Source: Wenzhouxiangellaceae bacterium | GTDB taxonomy: Bacteria; Pseudomonadota; Gammaproteobacteria; Xanthomonadales; Wenzhouxiangellaceae | Direction of reading: 5' to 3' | Assembly (NCBI GenBank): GCA_023258355.1 | Contig: JALQZL010000006.1 | Coordinates: 1 to 29,809, forward strand | DNA: 29,809 bases | Shown: positions 1-6,279 of the stretch, piece after piece | Position numbering within the stretch: the first letter of the stretch is position 1 | Layout: each line of letters opens with the position of its first letter | Notes under the pieces: generated by a model | The model's database searches: none | Told to the model about the DNA's origin: nothing | The model's input: the letters and a program-made list of their open reading frames with translations, nothing else | Position numbers and translations under genes: made by a program

Positions 1-68
1 ACGATGCCAACACCACCCCGTCCGCTGGGGGTGGCAATGGCACAAATCGTATCAACCTTCGCGCTCAA
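1..68 (-). CDS. mnmE: MnmE (TrmE) tRNA-modification GTPase, N-terminal fragment cut by the window edge
   Basis: Only the first 22 codons lie in the window. The minus-strand reading gives SAKVDTICAIATPSGRGGVG after the start, matching the conserved MnmE N-terminus (D-T-I-x-A-x-A-T-P-x-G-R-G-G-V-G-I). MnmE works with MnmG to build the 5-carboxymethylaminomethyl group on wobble uridine 34 of certain tRNAs. The frame is closed by a TGA nine bases upstream of the proposed TTG at 66-68, and no ATG or GTG lies between, so TTG is the only likely start. It overlaps the 3' end of yidC by 17 bases, which implies translational coupling. Gene order yidC-mnmE is standard. The protein runs off the left edge. 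Confidence 0.8.
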   Translation of the reverse strand, partial: MSAKVDTICAIATPSGRGGVGI

Positions 69-1746
69 TTCTCTTCAAAATCACCCACTGCTGCGCCAAA
101 GACACGCCTGCGTTGGTTGCCCAATACAGCACCAAGCCGGCTGGGAAGAGGGCAAACATAAAGGCGAATACCACGGGTAACCACTGCATGATTTTTGCCT
201 GCATCGGATCCATGCCCGCTGTCGGCATCAAGCGTTGGGTCACGATCATGAAGATGCCATTGAGGACCGGCAAAATGAAATACGGGTCAGGACGACTTAA
301 ATCGGGCACCCAAAGGAAAGCGGTTTGTCTCAACTCCACCGACTCTAAAAGGACCCAGTAAAGAGAGATGAAAATTGGAATTTGTACCAAGACCGGTAAA
401 CACCCGCCCAATGGGTTTACTTTTTCTTTCTTGTAAATATCCATCATGGCTTGACCAAATTTCTGGCGGTCATCGCCATAGCGCTCTTTGAGTTGTTGGA
501 TGCGTGGTTGCAGTTTGCGCATCTTACCCATGGAGCGGAATTGCGCTTCTGTCAATTTAAAGAAGATCAATTTGATTAATAAAGTCAGGGCGACAATCGA
601 CCAACCCCAGTGATGGATCACACTGTGAATTTTGTCCAATACCCAAAACAGGGGTTGTGAGATCACTCGGAACCAACGATAGTCGACCGTGAGTTCCAAA
701 CTCGGTGCGATCTCTTTCAGCCGATTTTGAATCTTTGGCCCAGCATACAGCTGCGCCTCAAAAACATACCGATCACCTGGTTGAATGGAGACTTGTGGTG
801 AGGTGGCTGCCACCACATAACGGGGCAGTTGATCGCGGTCCACAAACCGGGTGGTATACCGATGAAGCTCATCAGCCGGTGGAATCCAAGCGGCTAAGAA
901 GTAATGCTGGATCATGGCCGCCCAACCACCGGCAAAGTCAGCACTGGCTGCGCGATCTCTTATATCGTCGAAGCCAAATTTTTGTAAGCCTTGGCCAGGC
1001 TCAAAAATAGCAGCCCCGTTGTAACTGAAACGCTCTGGGTTAGTGAAGGCTGGGCCGGCGTCTGAAAAATCGGGCTCGGTGCGCTGGAGTTGAACGTAAC
1101 GAGCACCCCGCCATTCGCTGAGGCTGTTGTTAAAGACCTCTATCTCTAGTTCGGTTCGATAGTCACCACGGTGAAAAATCCAGGTGGCAACCACTTCTAT
1201 CCCATCTTGCGCCCAATGCAGAGGCACTTCCAACGTGTCTTGCCCGGGTTGGAGCTCATAAAAATCAGCATCGCTTTGCCAAGCAGTCGTGTGATTTGGC
1301 GCAGGTTGGTTGGCGCTAATCAATCCAGCTTGTGCCACATAAAGCTGGGGCAAAGCCTCTATCAATAGCGTGAAAGGATTGTCAGGCTCATCCAAAGACA
1401 CGGGGTAGTCTTTGAGCCGTAGATCCACCAAAGTACCGCCGTTGGCATCTATGTCCACAGCCAACACATCGGTGACCACCTCGATGCGTCTCGAGGCTGT
1501 CATGGCTGGTGTCGGTGCAGGCGCCTTTGTGTTTTGTGAAGACGAAATACTGGGCAAGTCTGGCACATCATCGGCCACGGCCGTCTCGTCAGCCAGTGTT
1601 GGGGTGTCGTTAAGGTCACTTGAGGCGAACTCGGTGCTCGCTGTTTCTGTGGTTGCTGGCGGAATAAACTGCGACTTTTGCCACTCCATGTAGAGCAACA
1701 AGCTCAACATACTTAATAAGATCAGGAAAAAAGTTCTTGTATTCAT
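52..1746 (-). CDS. yidC: Membrane protein insertase YidC
   Basis: This 564-residue inner-membrane insertase places proteins in the membrane alone or with SecYEG. An N-terminal signal-anchor segment (about residues 4-20, rich in Leu) is followed by a Thr/Ala/Pro-rich linker and the large periplasmic beta domain found in Gram-negative YidC (about 85-350). The conserved insertase core of five membrane segments follows from about residue 355. The hairpin region reads KMRKLQPRIQQLKERYGDD and the core includes NPLGGCLPVLVQIPIFISLY and an FPAGLVLYW motif near the C-terminus. Length is normal for Gammaproteobacteria. The ATG at 1744-1746 lies three bases after the rnpA stop, and yidD, usually found between these two genes, is missing. 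mnmE overlaps the 3' end. Confidence 0.97.
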   Translation of the reverse strand: MNTRTFFLILLSMLSLLLYMEWQKSQFIPPATTETASTEFASSDLNDTPTLADETAVADDVPDLPSISSSQNTKAPAPTPAMTASRRIEVVTDVLAVDIDANGGTLVDLRLKDYPVSLDEPDNPFTLLIEALPQLYVAQAGLISANQPAPNHTTAWQSDADFYELQPGQDTLEVPLHWAQDGIEVVATWIFHRGDYRTELEIEVFNNSLSEWRGARYVQLQRTEPDFSDAGPAFTNPERFSYNGAAIFEPGQGLQKFGFDDIRDRAASADFAGGWAAMIQHYFLAAWIPPADELHRYTTRFVDRDQLPRYVVAATSPQVSIQPGDRYVFEAQLYAGPKIQNRLKEIAPSLELTVDYRWFRVISQPLFWVLDKIHSVIHHWGWSIVALTLLIKLIFFKLTEAQFRSMGKMRKLQPRIQQLKERYGDDRQKFGQAMMDIYKKEKVNPLGGCLPVLVQIPIFISLYWVLLESVELRQTAFLWVPDLSRPDPYFILPVLNGIFMIVTQRLMPTAGMDPMQAKIMQWLPVVFAFMFALFPAGLVLYWATNAGVSLAQQWVILKRIEREG

Positions 1747-1749
1747 GGG

Positions 1750-2121
1750 CTAGTGGCTTTCGTTAGGATGACTCATGATAGCGTGCATCAGTTGATCAAG
1801 GCTGTGACGAATGTCTTTTGAGGAGCATTGTCGCAAATCTTGGCGGGCAAACACGACATAATCTCGATTTGGCAAGTGGGCTTGGTGCGCTCGAAATGAT
1901 TCTCGAATCAACCGGCGGATGCGGTTTCGATCGACCGCTCGGGGCATTAGCCGCTTAGCAATCGCCAAACCAAGTCGTGGTCTGGCAGAGGCCAGACTCA
2001 GGACCCGAAACCAAGGGTCTTGGTGACGCCAGACTGCGTGACGATCGGCATTCAGGACTTTGGAGAATTCGCTGCTCTTGATTAATCGAGCAGATTTACC
2101 CAGAGCGCTGCCCTCAGGCAT
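1750..2121 (-). CDS. rnpA: Ribonuclease P protein component
   Basis: This 123-residue basic protein is the protein subunit of RNase P, which binds the catalytic RNA and helps it cut 5' leaders from pre-tRNAs. The family signature is the arginine-rich helix AVDRNRIRRLIRESFR at about residues 62-77, preceded by PRLGLAIAKR. The N-terminal LIKSSEFSKVL segment is also typical. It follows rpmH by 13 bases and precedes yidC by three, so the three genes are very likely one transcript. No strong Shine-Dalgarno sequence is visible before the ATG at 2119-2121, which suggests translational coupling to rpmH. Confidence 0.96.
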   Translation of the reverse strand: MPEGSALGKSARLIKSSEFSKVLNADRHAVWRHQDPWFRVLSLASARPRLGLAIAKRLMPRAVDRNRIRRLIRESFRAHQAHLPNRDYVVFARQDLRQCSSKDIRHSLDQLMHAIMSHPNESH

Positions 2122-2135
2122 TGGCCTAATCAGGT

Positions 2136-2282
2136 CTACCGAGAGTTCGTCGCTGCCAGACGCTTGCGGCCTTTGGCACGGCGTGCATTGATGATGGCGC
2201 GACCAGAACGGGTGGCCATGCGCGCTCTAAAGCCATGACGACGGGCTCGTTTGAGTCGACTCGGTTGAAAAGTGCGTTTCAT
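2136..2282 (-). CDS. rpmH: 50S ribosomal protein L34
   Basis: A 48-codon gene whose translation begins MKRTFQPSRLKRARRHGFRA and continues RMATRSGRAIINARRAKGRKRL, an unmistakable L34. The core is identical in pattern to the E. coli protein. The C-terminal tail AATNSR makes it two residues longer than the E. coli protein (46). The ATG is at 2280-2282 with AAGGAA a suitable distance upstream on the minus strand, and the TAG is at 2136-2138. It is the first gene of the rpmH-rnpA-yidC-mnmE operon and is divergent from dnaA. Confidence 0.97.
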   Translation of the reverse strand: MKRTFQPSRLKRARRHGFRARMATRSGRAIINARRAKGRKRLAATNSR

Positions 2283-2462
2283 TGTTCAAATTCCTTTACA
2301 AAGATCCATTCAAAATAAAGCTAAGATGGTGCGTTGTGGATAAACCCGCCACAAAAGACGTCAAGGATAGCGTTAACTGCCCCTGATAGTCAATAATAAA
2401 TCGCTCGGAAAGCCTTGAAAAAAGGTGATTTTAAGGACATTGCAAGCTAGACTGGCACAACC
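2283..2462. promoter_or_regulatory. Divergent rpmH/dnaA control region
   Basis: This 180-base region separates the divergent starts of rpmH and dnaA. On the minus strand a TTGACG (2359-2364) and a TATCCA (2337-2342) are 16 bases apart and could form a weak rpmH promoter. The TATCCA lies inside a perfect DnaA box, so DnaA could repress it. No good promoter for dnaA was recognised, and the AAGGA at about 2430 is too far from the dnaA ATG to be its ribosome-binding site. In Pseudomonas this interval can hold origin activity, but here only one good DnaA box is seen. Confidence 0.5.
2335..2343 (-). promoter_or_regulatory. DnaA box, perfect TTATCCACA on the minus strand
   Basis: The plus strand reads TGTGGATAA, the exact complement of the consensus high-affinity DnaA box TTATCCACA. 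It is isolated from the cluster downstream of dnaA and overlaps the possible -10 of rpmH. The likely roles, from other bacteria, are autoregulation of dnaA and rpmH or a contribution to the origin; that is inference. Confidence 0.75.
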
Positions 2463-3824
2463 ATGGATCAATTCGCTAACAACCCTGAAACGACTTCCAC
2501 CGAGAGCACTCGGCGCCAAGCGTTATGGGCAGCTTGTGTGGCTCGGCTAGAACACCACATCCCGTTGGATGAAATTAATACATGGATCAAGCCTTTGCGG
2601 GTGTCGGATGCGCCAGGGCAGGGGTTTTTCTTAGACGCACCGAATGATTTTGTGCTCGAACAAGTCAGCCAACAGTATTTGGGCATGATTCGGGATTATT
2701 TGTCGCAACAAGGCTATCCTCGCGACCAAATCCACGTCCGGATGCGAGAAAAAAGTGGGGTTGACGGCCAGCAGATCAGTACCCCATCACCCGATCTTGG
2801 TGAAAGCGAAACCCTGGATGACCGCTACCATTTTGATAATTTTGTTCTCGGAAAATCCAATGAACTGGCCTTTGCTGCGGCGAAACAGGTGGCTCAAAAT
2901 CCGGGGACTGTCTACAACCCGTTGCTCCTGTACGGGTCAACGGGACTGGGTAAGACCCACCTGATGCATGCCGCTGGTCGTTTTATTGCGCAACAAAACC
3001 CCAAAGCGCAGGTGATCTACCTTCACTCTGAAAAGTTTGTCAGCGAAATGATTCAGGCGCTTCGCCGAAATAGCATTGACGAGTTCAAACGGCGCTATCG
3101 CTCGGCCGATACGTTATTAATCGATGATATTCAGTTTTTCGCTGGCAAAGACCGATCACAAGAAGAATTCTTCCATACTTTCAACACCTTACTGGAATCT
3201 AGGCAACAAATTATTCTCACCTGCGACCGCTATCCAAAAGAAGTGGATGGTATCGAAGCGCGGCTTCGGTCTCGCTTTGGCTGGGGTTTAACCGTGTCGA
3301 TCGAACCGCCAGATTTTGAAACACGGGTAGCGATTTTGCAGAGCAAGGCCACTGAGCGAGGGCTAGAGTTAGATGACTCTGTCACCTTCCTAATCGCCAA
3401 GCGCATCCGGTCCAATGTCAGAGACCTGGAGGGTGCGCTCAATTCGTTGATCGCCAATGCCCGTTTTTCTGGGCGATCCATTGATCTCGATTACACCCAG
3501 GAAATTCTCAGGGATGTTTTGGCGGTCCATGATCGGCTGATCACGATTGAGAACATTCAAAAATTGGTGGCTGACTTTTATCAGCTACGGGTAGCCGATT
3601 TGCTATCGAAGCGGCGTACGAGATCTATCGCTCGCCCAAGGCAAATGGCCATGTTTTTGGCAAAACAATTAACCGAACACTCGCTTCCGGAAATAGGCAA
3701 CGCGTTTGGTGGGCGCGACCACACAACGGTGTTACATGCCTGTCGTAAAATTGAGGCGTTGTGTGAGACGGATGGGCGGCTAAAAGAAGACCATGCGCGA
3801 CTCATGAGAGAATTAACAAGTTGA
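2463..3824 (+). CDS. dnaA: Chromosomal replication initiator DnaA
   Basis: This 453-residue AAA+ initiator binds DnaA boxes and melts oriC. Domain I (about 20-90) begins LWAACVARLEHHIPLDEINTW. After a linker, the AAA+ domain has Walker A GSTGLGKTH (residues 158-166) and Walker B TLLIDDIQF. The C-terminal helix-turn-helix domain carries the DnaA signature GRDHTTVLHACRKI. The ATG at 2463 gives about 19 residues before the conserved domain I start, a Thr/Ser-rich extension; no other ATG lies in between. No convincing ribosome-binding site precedes the ATG. It is followed by the oriC-like spacer and then dnaN. Confidence 0.98.
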   Translation: MDQFANNPETTSTESTRRQALWAACVARLEHHIPLDEINTWIKPLRVSDAPGQGFFLDAPNDFVLEQVSQQYLGMIRDYLSQQGYPRDQIHVRMREKSGVDGQQISTPSPDLGESETLDDRYHFDNFVLGKSNELAFAAAKQVAQNPGTVYNPLLLYGSTGLGKTHLMHAAGRFIAQQNPKAQVIYLHSEKFVSEMIQALRRNSIDEFKRRYRSADTLLIDDIQFFAGKDRSQEEFFHTFNTLLESRQQIILTCDRYPKEVDGIEARLRSRFGWGLTVSIEPPDFETRVAILQSKATERGLELDDSVTFLIAKRIRSNVRDLEGALNSLIANARFSGRSIDLDYTQEILRDVLAVHDRLITIENIQKLVADFYQLRVADLLSKRRTRSIARPRQMAMFLAKQLTEHSLPEIGNAFGGRDHTTVLHACRKIEALCETDGRLKEDHARLMRELTS

Positions 3825-4048
3825 TTGCAAGCCATGTATAAGCTGTGGACAATAGTGGATAAGAAAGTTATCCACATTTGATCCACATGAATCACACGGG
3901 CTTAGTAAAAATGTAGTTTTTATTTAAGTTATTGAATTAAATGGGTTTTTTTAGGTTATACCGTTAACAACAGGCCCTATTATTACTGCTTTTTTTATTT
4001 ATAAACACAACTAACTAACAACCAACGCCGAACAAACGAGGACAGACC
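3825..4048. other. oriC: Putative chromosomal replication origin (oriC) between dnaA and dnaN
   Basis: This 224-base non-coding spacer has a cluster of four DnaA boxes in its first 65 bases, then two A+T-rich tracts (about 3904-3962 and 3978-4010) that would serve as unwinding elements. The boxes are TGTGGACAA (3844-3852), AGTGGATAA (3854-3862), TTATCCACA (3868-3876, perfect) and TGATCCACA (3879-3887). The first two point left and the last two point right. Only one GATC is present, so this is not the Dam/SeqA-rich E. coli type. The dnaN ribosome-binding site GAGGA lies at the end. The gene context and strand switch near here support the assignment; that the origin fires from this spacer is inferred. 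Confidence 0.8.
3844..3887. promoter_or_regulatory. Cluster of four DnaA boxes
   Basis: Four nonamers lie within 44 bases: two on the minus strand (TTGTCCACA and TTATCCACT when read 5' to 3') and two on the plus strand (TTATCCACA and TGATCCACA). The third is the exact consensus and the others differ at one position each. Spacing between boxes is one, five and two bases, so the boxes form two inward-facing tandem pairs. This is the DnaA-binding half of the putative oriC. Confidence 0.85.
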
Positions 4049-5146
4049 ATGAAATTCTCTATGCCACGCGAAGCACTATTGGGCCCCATCTCACAAGTTG
4101 TGAATGTCGTGGAGCGGCGGCAGACGCTGCCTGTCTTGGCAAACTTTTTAATCGAGGCTGTTGATGAGGGTTTGAGGATCACAGGGACAGACATGGAAGT
4201 GGAGTTGGTGGCGAAAGTCCAGGCAGAAGTAGCGCAGACAGGGGCCATTACTGTGCCAGCGCGCAAACTGGTGGATATTTGCCGAGCCCTACCAGAAGGC
4301 GTCCAAATCAATGCCCAGCTCAATAAAGATAAGCTCGTGTTGCATGCCGGCCGAAGTCGGTTTACTTTGGCGACCCTCCCCGCCAACGAATTTCCCAGCA
4401 GCGACCGCTCTGAAAGTCTGCAGACCTACAGCATTGAGCAGGGAAAGTTGCGTTGGTTGTTGGAAAAGACCAGCTTTGCCATGGCCCATCAAGATGTGCG
4501 TCACTACCTTAATGGTCTGTTGATTGAGTTCAGAGAAGGTGCAATCCGAGCGGTGGCCACCGATGGGCATCGTTTAGCCTTGGCCGAGGTGGATGCAGAT
4601 ATCAAAGGCGAAGTCCGCAGTGTGATTGTGCCCAGGAAAGGTGTGATGGAGCTCAATCGTGCCCTAGATGACAGTGACAAGCCATTGGAAGTGGTTGTCG
4701 GCCAAGGGTTCTTAAGGGTAGAGCGTGAGCGCTTGGTCATGACCACAAAACTTATTGATGGCCGTTTCCCAGATTATGAGGCAGTCATTCCGTTGGCGGT
4801 TGACCAAGCGATGGTGGCTGAACGCAATGTCTTGGTGGATGCACTGCAGCGTGCGGCGATTCTATCCAATGAAAAATACCGCGGTGTTCGCATTGAGCTG
4901 ACCACAGGGATGGCCAAAATTGTGGCACACAACCCGCAACAAGAAGAGGCGACCGAAGAGATTGAAGCCGAACACGAGCTTGATCAGTTAAAGGTCGGCT
5001 TCAACGTCAATTATTTGCTGGAAGCTTTGAATGCGATCGACAGTGACAAAGTCCGCATCGCCCTGAAAGATGCCAACAGCTCTGCGTTGGTGACAGATAT
5101 TGAGGGTGATTCAGTGCGGCAAGTGGTGATGCCACTCAAGCTGTGA
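4049..5146 (+). CDS. dnaN: DNA polymerase III beta subunit (sliding clamp)
   Basis: This 365-residue protein is the ring-shaped processivity clamp that tethers DNA polymerase III and many partners to DNA. Family landmarks are the N-terminal PREALLGPISQVVNVVERRQ, LPVLANFLIEA, the central YLNGLLIEF and VATDGHRLALAE, the DGRFPDYEAVIP segment that is part of the partner-binding pocket region, and the C-terminal MPLKL (MPMRL in E. coli). Length matches the family. The ATG is preceded by GAGGA with a good spacing. The TGA stop overlaps a parS-like 16-mer, and recF starts 15 bases later. Confidence 0.98.
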   Translation: MKFSMPREALLGPISQVVNVVERRQTLPVLANFLIEAVDEGLRITGTDMEVELVAKVQAEVAQTGAITVPARKLVDICRALPEGVQINAQLNKDKLVLHAGRSRFTLATLPANEFPSSDRSESLQTYSIEQGKLRWLLEKTSFAMAHQDVRHYLNGLLIEFREGAIRAVATDGHRLALAEVDADIKGEVRSVIVPRKGVMELNRALDDSDKPLEVVVGQGFLRVERERLVMTTKLIDGRFPDYEAVIPLAVDQAMVAERNVLVDALQRAAILSNEKYRGVRIELTTGMAKIVAHNPQQEEATEEIEAEHELDQLKVGFNVNYLLEALNAIDSDKVRIALKDANSSALVTDIEGDSVRQVVMPLKL

Positions 5147-5159
5147 TCCACGTGAAACC
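5144..5159. promoter_or_regulatory. parS: parS-like site at the dnaN stop codon
   Basis: The sequence TGATCCACGTGAAACC matches the bacterial parS consensus (TGTTYCACGTGRAACA) except at the third and last bases. The core CACGTG and the right arm GAAAC are intact. It overlaps the dnaN TGA and occupies the place where a recF ribosome-binding site would be. With two better copies 0.44 and 1.05 kb downstream it is unlikely to be chance, but it is the weakest of the three. Confidence 0.65.
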
Positions 5160-5161
5160 CC

Positions 5162-6235
5162 TTGAGCCTTGAACATCTCAGCATCCGAGGGTTCCGGAAC
5201 CTTTCGTCGGTAGAACTAGAGCCATCGCCAGGCATGAACTGGCTGCATGGCGATAACGGGGCTGGTAAAACCAGCGTGCTGGAGGCCATCCATGTCCTCG
5301 CTCGAGGGCGGTCTTTCCGAAGTAGTCAAATCGGGGCTGTGATTGGCCACGAGGCAGAACGCCTCATGGTTGTGGCGCACTTACCTTCATCTGAAACAAC
5401 GCCTGCGGTGGTACTGGGCGTTGAACGAGACCAAGCAGGCTGGCGGGGTCGTTTGGCTGGTCAAGATTGTCACAAGGTCAGTGAGTTCGCGAGAAGACTC
5501 CCCATTGTTATCCTCGAGCCTGACAGCCATCGGCTGATAAGCGATGGCCCATCAGGGCGTCGACAGTTTCTTGATTGGCTGATGTTTCACGTGGAACCAG
5601 GGTATCTCCCAGTGTGGCAGCGCTATCAAAAACTCTTACGTCAACGGAATGCGGCGCTGAGAACAGGTGCGTCCAAAGCGGTTGTGGATGCTTTAGCTGC
5701 CCCAATGGTGGAGGCCGGGCGGTCTTTAAATGAACTCAGGCAAGGGGGTGTTGCCCAATTGGAGCAGACGGTACAGCAACTTCAAGTCGAACTTGGTTTG
5801 CGATTGCCTGGCCCGATTGATCTGGGCTACCGACCTGGGCACGCTGCCGATCAGAGCCTGGAAGAGGTGTTGGCCGGTCAAGCCGAAAGAGACATGGAGG
5901 CAGGATTTACCCGAGCGGGCCCTCACCGTGCGGATTTGGTACTCAAGGTGGATGGCTATCCAGCGGCGCAAGAGAGCTCAAGAGGCCAACAAAAATTGCT
6001 GGCCACATTGCTTCTGTTATCCAAATGGCAATTTTTGTCAGCAATCACAGAACACCCCCCCGTTTTACTGTTGGATGACCCTGTTTCAGAATTGGATCAA
6101 TCCCACTTGAGGGCAGTCATTGAGTGGCTGCAAACCCAAGAAAAACAGGTTTGGGTCACGGCCACAGAACCCCCGCCAATCAACGCAAAAATGTTCCACG
6201 TGGAACAGGGAGAAATCCGGTCAGTGGTATACTAA
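5162..6235 (+). CDS. recF: DNA replication and repair protein RecF
   Basis: This 357-residue SMC-like ATPase loads RecA at single-strand gaps with RecO and RecR. It has Walker A GDNGAGKT (residues 30-37), an ABC-type signature SSRGQQKLLATLL late in the protein, and Walker B PVLLLDDPVSELD. The start is TTG at 5162: in that frame a TGA lies six bases upstream, and the reading MSLEHLSIRGFRNLSSVEL aligns with RecF N-termini. There is no Shine-Dalgarno sequence; the 15-base gap from dnaN is taken up by a parS-like site, so translation may depend on coupling to dnaN. Two further parS sites lie inside the coding sequence, one central and one about 30 bases before the stop. Confidence 0.95.
   Translation: MSLEHLSIRGFRNLSSVELEPSPGMNWLHGDNGAGKTSVLEAIHVLARGRSFRSSQIGAVIGHEAERLMVVAHLPSSETTPAVVLGVERDQAGWRGRLAGQDCHKVSEFARRLPIVILEPDSHRLISDGPSGRRQFLDWLMFHVEPGYLPVWQRYQKLLRQRNAALRTGASKAVVDALAAPMVEAGRSLNELRQGGVAQLEQTVQQLQVELGLRLPGPIDLGYRPGHAADQSLEEVLAGQAERDMEAGFTRAGPHRADLVLKVDGYPAAQESSRGQQKLLATLLLLSKWQFLSAITEHPPVLLLDDPVSELDQSHLRAVIEWLQTQEKQVWVTATEPPPINAKMFHVEQGEIRSVVY
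5583..5598. promoter_or_regulatory. parS: parS site inside recF
   Basis: The sequence TGTTTCACGTGGAACC differs from a perfect parS palindrome only by degeneracy allowed in known sites. It lies in the recF reading frame, where it encodes FHVEP. It should be bound by ParB (Spo0J); parA and parB are not in the window but in related genomes usually lie beyond mnmE and mnmG. Confidence 0.88.
6192..6207. promoter_or_regulatory. parS: parS site at the 3' end of recF, perfect palindrome
   Basis: The sequence TGTTCCACGTGGAACA is a perfect 16-base palindrome and an exact match to the parS consensus. It encodes FHVEQ near the recF C-terminus. It ends 18 bases before an extended -10 element that probably drives gyrB, so bound ParB would cover that promoter's -35 region. 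Confidence 0.92.
6225..6233 (+). promoter_or_regulatory. Candidate gyrB promoter, extended -10
   Basis: TGGTATACT is an extended -10 (TGn followed by TATACT, five of six to consensus). It overlaps the recF stop codon and sits about 47 bases before the gyrB ATG. There is no good -35 hexamer at 17 bases upstream, which is tolerated by extended -10 promoters; that place is next to the perfect parS site. Confidence 0.5.
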
Positions 6236-6279
6236 ACCCATGGGCTGAATAGCCATTTGACGAAGGGTTTAGGGCACAT

